A stretch of 64,000 nucleotides of DNA from Shewanella pealeana ATCC 700345. Lineage in GTDB: Bacteria; Pseudomonadota; Gammaproteobacteria; Enterobacterales; Shewanellaceae. The position numbers and the translations under genes are program-made. How positions within the stretch are numbered: the first letter of the stretch is position 1; every line of letters starts with the position of its first letter. The stretch lies in the NCBI RefSeq assembly GCF_000018285.1, contig NC_009901.1, forward strand, positions 3,781,001-3,845,000, read 5' to 3'. Shown here in pieces: positions 57,700 through 64,000 of the stretch. Below the pieces are notes generated by a model. The model had not been told where the DNA came from. It made no database searches and saw only the letters and a program-made list of their open reading frames with translations.

Positions 57700-58284
57700 T
57701 TATGCTTTAAAAGAATGCAGTCTATGCATCGCCTTTGCCATATCTTGGTTGAACAAGACTTCTGTCGAACGTACCGCTTCATCAATCGCAGCGTCCATCA
57801 GTTCTTGATCTGTTGGGGAGGCCTTACTCAGCACATAATTGCTCACCTGACTCTTATCACCAGGATGGCCTATGCCGATGCGTAATCGGTAGAAGCCTTT
57901 ATCATTCGCTAATTTTGCAATGATATCTTTAAGACCGTTATGACCACCGTGACCACCGCCCAACTTAAACTTTGCAACACCCGGTGGCATATCTAGCTCA
58001 TCGTGCGCTACTAAAATCTCTTCTGGGGCGATGCGAAAAAAGTTCGCTAACGCCCCTACCGACTTTCCGCTTAAATTCATAAAGGTCGTCGGTATAAGTA
58101 GACGTACATCTTTACCATGCAGCGTCACTCTCGCTGTCATGCCAAAGTATTTACTGTCTAGTGTTAATGTGGCACCACAGACTCTAGCGAGTTCTTCAAC
58201 GTACCACGCGCCAGCATTATGACGAGTCCGTTCATACTGCGCGCCGGGGTTTGCAAGCCCAACTATCAGTTTAATATTGCTCAT
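57700..58284 (-). CDS. pth: Peptidyl-tRNA hydrolase
   Basis: 194 residues from the ATG at 58284 ([14 protein letters not shown]). Releases peptides from dropped-off peptidyl-tRNA. Catalytic His in [10 protein letters not shown], Asp in [11 protein letters not shown], and [13 protein letters not shown] are present. A longer open frame upstream is unsupported. It is 53 bp upstream of ychF. Confidence 0.97.
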   Translation of the reverse strand: MSNIKLIVGLANPGAQYERTRHNAGAWYVEELARVCGATLTLDSKYFGMTARVTLHGKDVRLLIPTTFMNLSGKSVGALANFFRIAPEEILVAHDELDMPPGVAKFKLGGGHGGHNGLKDIIAKLANDKGFYRLRIGIGHPGDKSQVSNYVLSKASPTDQELMDAAIDEAVRSTEVLFNQDMAKAMHRLHSFKA

Positions 58285-58497
58285 AGTACCTAGTCTGTTA
58301 TTGCCTAACTTAAGTTTTGCCGCCAAGCAAAATAACCCAGCAGCAAAATTAAAAACGCGACATTTTAGCACTCAAATAGCCTGCCAACAAATTATACGCA
58401 AATTTCCATTATTTTAATTTGTAACCAAGCGAACAGGCATGGTTAACTCCAGTAGAGTTATCCGATAAAAATTAGTGGTTTTGCTTAGCCGTAACGA

Positions 58498-58528
58498 AAA
58501 AAACCGAGTGTTTTTCACTCGGTTTTTA
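58498..58528 (-). terminator. ubiF terminator
   Basis: AAAACCGAGTG TTTTT CACTCGGTTTT followed by T residues. Confidence 0.88.
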
Positions 58529-58548
58529 ATCTTTAAATAGGCACTATC

Positions 58549-59748
58549 TTAAAAGCCCATTGCGTACCTAAGTACCTGCTTTTTAATTGGACTATCAATA
58601 TTAGCAAGTTTTAGTGCGCCATTACGCAGAAGCTTAAGTGGCAGAATGTCATTACTGAAACTTGCGTAGAACAAATCCATGGTCGACATCATCAATTGAT
58701 TATCACGGTACCGGCTTCGCTGATACTTAGCTAATACTTGAGAATTCCACCAGCCGTTTGTCTCTTCTAGATGTCCAGCTATGGTATTAATCAAGGCGTC
58801 GACATCTTTAAAACCTAAATTGACGCCCTGCCCTGCGAGTGGATTAATTGTATGGGCTGCGTCGCCTAAGATCACCAAGTTATCTCGGTAGTAAGTTTGC
58901 GCATGTCGGCGAGTCAGCTTAAAACTTGCCTTGTCAACAACGCTGAAGTTTCTGTCTAACCGCTCTGGAAAATATTTGTCAATCTGCGTCTTTAATGCAG
59001 AATTGTTGAGTTGGCTCAGCTGAGCAATTCTGTTGGCGTCGTCATACCAAACTAATGAAGCATTGTTATCTGGCAATGGTAATAACGATCGCGGCCCGCT
59101 TGGTGTGAACTGTTGCCAGGTAACATCTTGCTCTGCACAGGCGGTTTCAATATTAATCAGCATCGCCGATTGAGCATAGTCCCAAGCCGTAATGCCTATA
59201 TTAGCCCACTGTCGCACCATAGAGTTCGCGCCATCGGCGCCAATTAACAAACGAGCCTGCAATGCATCCCCATTATCGAGCTGCACTTCAATTAAATCTT
59301 GAAGTGGGTCACGTGACATATCGGAAATTTTAACCGGGCAGAACAGAGAAATATTCTCTAGCTGCTGCATACGCTGCCAAAGAGAAAGTTGGATCAGACG
59401 ATTCTCCACGATATGACCTAAATGAGAGGTGCCAATCTGGTCGCTATGAAAACGGGTGATACAGCCATCCATCTCCCACGTTTCCAGGCCTTTATAGGCA
59501 ACCTTACGCATCGAGTCGAGTCCACCCAAGGCCCCAAGGCGCTCAAGCAGAGCTTCCGATGCCGCGCTGATAGCGGATACACGCAAATCCAGTGGCTGTT
59601 CGCTGTCATAAGCCTTTGGAGCAAACGCTTCGACTACTGCCACCTTTAATCCTAGCTGCCCAAGACCTATCGCTGCAGCGGCGCCGACCATGCCGCCACC
59701 GACAACCACCGCATCATATAGACTCGATTTACTACTTGTCTGTTCCAC
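58549..59748 (-). CDS. ubiF: FAD-dependent ubiquinone biosynthesis hydroxylase
   Basis: 399 residues. FAD-binding motifs are VVVGGGMVGAAAAIGL at the N-terminus, the internal DG motif (LLIGADGANSMVRQWA) and GDAAHTINPLAGQGVNLGFKD. This is the UbiH/UbiF/UbiI/Coq6 family, and location next to miaB, as in E. coli, points to UbiF, which hydroxylates the C6 position of the quinone ring. The start is GTG at 59748 behind AGGAGA; a GTG ten codons earlier would overrun that site. The exact ring position is inferred from synteny. Confidence 0.88.
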   Translation of the reverse strand: MEQTSSKSSLYDAVVVGGGMVGAAAAIGLGQLGLKVAVVEAFAPKAYDSEQPLDLRVSAISAASEALLERLGALGGLDSMRKVAYKGLETWEMDGCITRFHSDQIGTSHLGHIVENRLIQLSLWQRMQQLENISLFCPVKISDMSRDPLQDLIEVQLDNGDALQARLLIGADGANSMVRQWANIGITAWDYAQSAMLINIETACAEQDVTWQQFTPSGPRSLLPLPDNNASLVWYDDANRIAQLSQLNNSALKTQIDKYFPERLDRNFSVVDKASFKLTRRHAQTYYRDNLVILGDAAHTINPLAGQGVNLGFKDVDALINTIAGHLEETNGWWNSQVLAKYQRSRYRDNQLMMSTMDLFYASFSNDILPLKLLRNGALKLANIDSPIKKQVLRYAMGF

Positions 59749-60057
59749 TGCTACCTGTCTCCTGACAACTGCAATCACTATTGCTTGAGAGTTTACACCT
59801 AAAGAGCGTCGTGATTGGAGGCTTTATATAAGAAAGTTTGCACTATTTGAAGCTAAGCAAAATCTCCACTCGTTAAGTTTGTAAACCAAACTCAGCTAAA
59901 TATGTCGTTTGATGTCATATCTCACTCTAACGTGTACAAATGTGTCTGTACTCAGTTTTCCTCACACCTGCTTACAAACCGCAAAGCTGAGGTATAAACC
60001 TTGCCATACACTCAAGCTATCTAATGGAACATCCACTGAGGAATGAGTGAGGATATT

Positions 60058-60372
60058 ATGAAAACAATTGCCTACGCCGTACTATCGGCAGCGTTATTAA
60101 TGCCATCGATTAGCTTCGCCAATAGCAGCGACGAGCAGATGGAACGCATCACAGTCACTTACCGAACCCCGATTGAGTACGCTGTGTATCAATATACCAC
60201 CGAAACTCTGCAGGCTTTTAATCAGCAAATTCGAATGGAAATTCAGCTGCAAGCTAGGATGACCAATATGCAAATGGCTAAGTCCCATGGCATTATCAGC
60301 GACACGGTCACCACAGCACTGAAGCCAGCTAAAGAGGTATTGACAAGCAAGAGAGTAAAGTCAGCCGAATAA
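60058..60372 (+). CDS. Small exported hypothetical protein
   Basis: 104 residues with a signal peptide (MKTIAYAVLSAALLMPSISFA, cut at about 21). The mature part is largely helical with a Met/Gln-rich amphipathic helix (QQIRMEIQLQARMTNMQMAK). GTGAGGATATT precedes the ATG. The function is unknown. It lies between ubiF (divergent) and miaB. Confidence 0.68.
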   Translation: MKTIAYAVLSAALLMPSISFANSSDEQMERITVTYRTPIEYAVYQYTTETLQAFNQQIRMEIQLQARMTNMQMAKSHGIISDTVTTALKPAKEVLTSKRVKSAE

Positions 60373-60467
60373 TTTCACTTTAATAACGGCTAAATGCTAG
60401 CCACAGGCTAACTTAGGCGTTAAAATGTCGCGCTATTTTTTCGGTGCTTCTAGAGTGATACAGACTG

Positions 60468-61895
60468 ATGAGTAAAAAACTCCATATTAAAACTTGGGGC
60501 TGTCAAATGAATGAGTATGACTCATCTAAGATGGCTGATCTTCTTGACGAATACGAAGGTTACACATTAACAGACAATGCTGAAGAAGCTGACGTGCTGC
60601 TTTTAAATACCTGCTCTATTCGTGAGAAAGCACAGGAGAAAGTGTTTCATCAGCTAGGGCGCTGGAAAACATTAAAAGATAAAAAACCTGGGCTGATTAT
60701 CGGCGTTGGTGGTTGTGTTGCCTCACAAGAAGGTAAGGCTATTAAGGAACGTGCTCAGTGCGTAGACCTTATTTTTGGCCCGCAAACCTTACATCGTTTA
60801 CCTGAAATGATCGATCAGATCAAAGACGGTAAAAAAGCGGTTATCGACGTGAGCTTCCCAGAAGTTGAGAAGTTTGACCGTCTTCCGGAACCGCGGGCCG
60901 AAGGTCCAAGTGCTTTCGTATCAATTATGGAAGGCTGTAGCAAATACTGCTCTTTCTGTGTGGTGCCTTACACTCGTGGTGAAGAAGTTAGCCGTCCATT
61001 GGACGATGTGATTCTTGAAATCGCCCAACTCGCAGAGCAAGGCGTGCGTGAAGTTAATCTACTTGGCCAAAACGTAAACGCTTATCGTGGTGCAACCCAC
61101 GATGATGAGATCTGTACTTTTGCAGAACTTTTACGTTACGTAGCTGCAATTGATGGTATTGACCGTTTACGCTTTACCACCAGCCACCCAATTGAGTTTA
61201 CGCAAGATATTATTGATGTGTATGAAGACACACCAGAGCTTGTAAGCTTCTTACACTTACCAGTGCAATCAGGTTCAGACTTGATCCTAACGCAAATGAA
61301 ACGTGGACACATGGCAATCGAATATAAGTCGATTATCCGCCGTTTACGTAAAGCTCGTCCAGATATCCTAATCAGCTCTGATTTCATCATCGGCTTCCCA
61401 GGTGAATCTAAGCAAGACTTCGCTGATACCATGAAGTTGATTGAAGACATACAGTTTGACCATAGCTTTAGCTTTATCTACAGCGCACGCCCAGGAACCC
61501 CAGCTGCGGATCTTCCAGATAATGTTAGTCTTGATGAGAAAAAAGAGCGTCTTGCTATCTTGCAAGACCGTATCACTCAACAAGCTATGCGTTATAGCCG
61601 TCAAATGGTCGGAACTGTACAACGCATCTTAGTTGAAGGCCCATCGGTTAAGAACCCAATGGAGCTTCGCGGCCGTACTGAAAACAGTCGTGTGGTAAAC
61701 TTTGAAGGCCTGCATGAACATATCGGTAAGTTTGTCGACGTAGAGATTGTTGACGTATATACCAACTCTCTTCGCGGCGTGTTTATCCGCGGTGAAGATG
61801 AAATGGACTTGCGTCGTGATTTACGTCCATCTGACATCACTGCAAAATATAAGCAAGCTGATGACTTAGGTGTGACCTTGTTTACCCCGGCTTAA
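60468..61895 (+). CDS. miaB: tRNA-2-methylthio-N6-dimethylallyladenosine synthase
   Basis: 475 residues. Radical-SAM methylthiotransferase acting on A37 of tRNAs that read UNN codons. N-terminal UPF0004 domain with three Cys ([33 protein letters not shown]), the radical-SAM cluster [11 protein letters not shown] and a C-terminal TRAM domain. Of the nearby tRNAs none reads a UNN codon, so the link to the tRNA array is positional only. Confidence 0.97.
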   Translation: MSKKLHIKTWGCQMNEYDSSKMADLLDEYEGYTLTDNAEEADVLLLNTCSIREKAQEKVFHQLGRWKTLKDKKPGLIIGVGGCVASQEGKAIKERAQCVDLIFGPQTLHRLPEMIDQIKDGKKAVIDVSFPEVEKFDRLPEPRAEGPSAFVSIMEGCSKYCSFCVVPYTRGEEVSRPLDDVILEIAQLAEQGVREVNLLGQNVNAYRGATHDDEICTFAELLRYVAAIDGIDRLRFTTSHPIEFTQDIIDVYEDTPELVSFLHLPVQSGSDLILTQMKRGHMAIEYKSIIRRLRKARPDILISSDFIIGFPGESKQDFADTMKLIEDIQFDHSFSFIYSARPGTPAADLPDNVSLDEKKERLAILQDRITQQAMRYSRQMVGTVQRILVEGPSVKNPMELRGRTENSRVVNFEGLHEHIGKFVDVEIVDVYTNSLRGVFIRGEDEMDLRRDLRPSDITAKYKQADDLGVTLFTPA

Positions 61896-61924
61896 TCCCC
61901 GATATTGCTAGGTTATAACACGCG

Positions 61925-61955
61925 AAAGGCGGCATCCTGAGATGCCGCTTTTTTC
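61925..61955 (+). terminator. miaB terminator
   Basis: AAAGGCGGCATC CTGA GATGCCGC then a T tract. Confidence 0.88.
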
Positions 61956-62056
61956 TTCTTAGTTGTAACTGGAAAATAGCATTCGCATTTATCCAGTATG
62001 GCTCGTAAACTAGCACTATTAACGTATAACAAGACCTAGATTAATGGAGTGATTTT

Positions 62057-63097
62057 TTGTCAAATAAGTTAACCACACTCAACCTCTACTTGGAGCCTGC
62101 AGAAACTCGCAGACTCGCGTCGCTTTGTGGCCCGTTTGATGACAACATTAAGCAGCTAGAACGTCGTATTGGCGTTGAGATTAGCTACCGAAATAATCAC
62201 TTTCAAATTGTCGGTACACCGCGAAGCTGTTTGACCGCCAACAATCTATTAAAAGATCTCTATATTGAAACGCAGCCGCTTAAAGGCAGCACTCCCGATC
62301 TTGAGCCCGATGCTGTTCATATCGCCATACAAGAGGCGATAGCCTTAGATATGCAAGCGCCTCGTGATGAGAGCGAGTTATATATTAAGACTAAGCGTGG
62401 CGTGATTAAGCCACGCAATCCAAATCAGAGTGATTATGTACGTAATATCGTAACTCACGATATTACCTTCGGCATTGGTCCTGCGGGTACGGGTAAAACC
62501 TACCTAGCGGTTGCAGCTGCAGTCGATGCGTTAGAACGCCAAGAAGTGCGCCGTATCTTACTGACGCGCCCAGCGGTTGAAGCCGGAGAGAAGCTAGGCT
62601 TCCTGCCTGGTGACTTAAGCCAGAAAGTCGATCCTTATCTGCGCCCGCTATATGATGCGTTATTTGAGATGATGGGCTTTGAGAAAGTAGAACGTTTAAT
62701 CGAGCGCAACGTGATTGAAGTTGCGCCACTGGCTTATATGCGCGGCCGAACGCTAAATGATGCCTTTATCATTCTCGATGAAAGCCAAAATACCACAGTT
62801 GAACAGATGAAGATGTTCCTAACCCGTATTGGATTCAACTCACGGGCGGTGATCACTGGCGATATTACCCAGATAGACTTACCTAAGCATCAAAAGTCTG
62901 GCCTGCGCCACTCAATTGAAGTGCTTGGCGAAGTCGATGAAATTAGTTTTAACTTCTTCCAAGCAAAAGATGTGGTACGTCACCCAGTTGTGGCACGCAT
63001 TGTCGAGGCCTATGAAGCGTTCGAGTTAAAAGCACAATCGAGTAAAGGCAATAAAGATAGCCAATACCAATTACAGGAAATAGCCCCCCATGAGTGA
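62057..63097 (+). CDS. ybeZ: PhoH-like ATPase YbeZ
   Basis: 346 residues, the same length as E. coli YbeZ. Start is TTG at 62057 behind GGAG (8-nt spacing). P-loop [14 protein letters not shown] and Walker [11 protein letters not shown] are clear. It acts with YbeY, an RNase, in RNA or ribosome processing. It overlaps ybeY by eight bases (ATGAGTGA). Confidence 0.95.
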   Translation: MSNKLTTLNLYLEPAETRRLASLCGPFDDNIKQLERRIGVEISYRNNHFQIVGTPRSCLTANNLLKDLYIETQPLKGSTPDLEPDAVHIAIQEAIALDMQAPRDESELYIKTKRGVIKPRNPNQSDYVRNIVTHDITFGIGPAGTGKTYLAVAAAVDALERQEVRRILLTRPAVEAGEKLGFLPGDLSQKVDPYLRPLYDALFEMMGFEKVERLIERNVIEVAPLAYMRGRTLNDAFIILDESQNTTVEQMKMFLTRIGFNSRAVITGDITQIDLPKHQKSGLRHSIEVLGEVDEISFNFFQAKDVVRHPVVARIVEAYEAFELKAQSSKGNKDSQYQLQEIAPHE

Positions 63098-63560
63098 TAG
63101 TCAGATGGTTATCGATCTTGATGTACAAGTTGCCGTAGAAGGATTTGAGCTGCCGTCACAAGCAGAACTTGAACTTTGGGTAAAAACCGCACTCAGAGAT
63201 ACTATGAGTGAGGCAGAATTAACGATTCGCATCGTCGACGTTGAAGAAAGCCAAGAATTAAACATGACTTACCGTGGCAAAGACAAACCTACCAATGTTT
63301 TGTCTTTCCCGTTTGAAGCACCACCAGGCATTGAGCTACCGCTATTAGGCGATTTAGTGATTTGTGCTGCGGTAGTAGAGCAAGAAGCAATTGATCAAAA
63401 CAAACCCCTACTCGCACATTGGGCACACATGGTTGTACATGGTTGCCTCCATCTGCTAGGGTATGATCATATTGAAGATGTTGAGGCTGAAGAGATGGAG
63501 TCATTAGAGACCCAACTGATTGAAAGCCTTGGTTATATTAATCCTTACAAGGAGCAATAA
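63090..63560 (+). CDS. ybeY: Endoribonuclease YbeY
   Basis: 156 residues. Metal-binding H-x3-H-x5-H in [11 protein letters not shown]. Needed for 16S rRNA 3'-end maturation and ribosome quality control. It is translated from an ATG overlapping the ybeZ stop. Confidence 0.97.
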   Translation: MSDSQMVIDLDVQVAVEGFELPSQAELELWVKTALRDTMSEAELTIRIVDVEESQELNMTYRGKDKPTNVLSFPFEAPPGIELPLLGDLVICAAVVEQEAIDQNKPLLAHWAHMVVHGCLHLLGYDHIEDVEAEEMESLETQLIESLGYINPYKEQ

Positions 63561-63587
63561 TTGGCTCAATAGAGCCAGGAAAACACT

Positions 63588-64000
63588 ATGAGTGACGATA
63601 TCCCACCGAGTACTAACGCCTCTAAGAAGGGCTGGTTAGACAAAGTAAGTCAGTTGTTCCAGGGCGAACCGAAAAATCGCGAAGATTTAGTAGACGTAAT
63701 TCACGATGCAGAAATGCGAGAAGTGATAAGCGTAGACACACGCGAAATGATTAAAGGTGTTTTAGAAGTCTCCGATCTACGTGTACGGGATATTATGATC
63801 CCACGCGCACAGATTGTGGCTATCCAAATTGACGACTCTGTAGAAGAAGTTTTATCTACCGTGATCGGTTCAGCACACTCCCGTTTTCCAGTAGTCAATG
63901 AAGACAAAGATCATGTCGAAGGCATTTTGCTTGCGAAAGACTTGCTTCAGTATGGCTTTAAAAACAACGAAGAACCATTCGAATTACGTCAAGTAATCCG
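63588..64000 (+). CDS. corC: CorC-like CBS-domain protein (partial, runs off the window)
   Basis: The first 137 codons are present: an acidic N-terminus, then DLVDVIHDAEMREVIS, RVRDIMIPRAQIVAIQ (start of the first CBS domain) and AHSRFPVVNEDKDHVEGILLAKDL. This is YbeX/CorC, associated with magnesium/cobalt efflux, and in E. coli it follows ybeZY. CCAGGAAA precedes the ATG. The C-terminal half lies outside. Confidence 0.94.
   Translation, partial: MSDDIPPSTNASKKGWLDKVSQLFQGEPKNREDLVDVIHDAEMREVISVDTREMIKGVLEVSDLRVRDIMIPRAQIVAIQIDDSVEEVLSTVIGSAHSRFPVVNEDKDHVEGILLAKDLLQYGFKNNEEPFELRQVI

Overview
The window is a chromosomal stretch of a marine gammaproteobacterium, almost certainly Shewanella. 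This rests on gene content and order: a full nqrABCDEF-apbE-nqrM sodium-pump cluster, a heteromeric-type bacterioferritin pair, the hemA-prfA-prmC-sirB2-sirB1-kdsA block, and a Met/Leu/Gln tRNA array next to ychF-pth and ubiF / miaB-ybeZ-ybeY-corC. Most genes are housekeeping or core metabolism; accessory DNA is concentrated at about 0.1-1.4 kb and 6-11.7 kb.

Layout. 0-1.5 kb: the tail of a membrane protein, then an intact IS3-family insertion sequence that landed between that gene and its terminator. 1.5-6 kb: a small membrane protein, proBA (proline synthesis) and a purine permease. 6-11.7 kb: an accessory island with an OLD-family ATPase/nuclease, an ORF-less group II intron, two inverted copies of a dispersed repeat bracketing both, and two tandem units that each have a promoter, a 30-32-codon ORF and a terminator. 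11.7-16.7 kb: an M17 aminopeptidase, pepD and dinB with a LexA box. 16.9-17.9 kb: two bacterioferritin genes with complementary active sites under a Fur-like box. 18.2-25.3 kb: the Na+-NQR operon with its flavin transferase and maturation factor. 26-33.6 kb: luxS, bolA, an AlkB-like gene, rlmG, a sterol-desaturase-type hydroxylase, a DUF2804 protein, a YajG lipoprotein and a periplasmic cyclophilin. 33.7-45.4 kb: a MITE-like element, an AmpG-like permease, yajQ, vanZ-like, panE, an NSS transporter with its tiny MetS-like partner, a PAP2 phosphatase, EamA, AbgT and DUF819 transporters, and kdsA. 45.6-53.1 kb: hemA-prfA-prmC-sirB2-sirB1 facing lolB-ispE-prs. 53.2-54.1 kb: two related secreted proteins of unknown function. 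54.2-56.1 kb: 13 tRNA genes (5 Gln, 5 Leu, 3 Met) read from one strong stringent-type promoter. 56.5-64 kb: ychF-pth, ubiF, a small exported protein, miaB, ybeZ, ybeY and the start of corC.

The best candidate for an undescribed system is the pair of tandem units at 10.34-10.81 and 11.10-11.57 kb. Each has the same promoter spacing, a palindrome over the -35 region, a nearly invariant 46-nt leader block, a short ORF ending in the same 12 residues (LRGGLYAMTFKG), a conserved 3' UTR hairpin and a strong terminator, while the sequence between these parts has diverged. That pattern suggests selection on both a small protein and an RNA structure. Other points worth attention are the intron with its retained exon-binding complement, the bracketed OLD gene, the complementary Bfr subunits, decayed tRNA-Leu fragments in the tRNA array, and the unlisted 34-residue MetS-like subunit.
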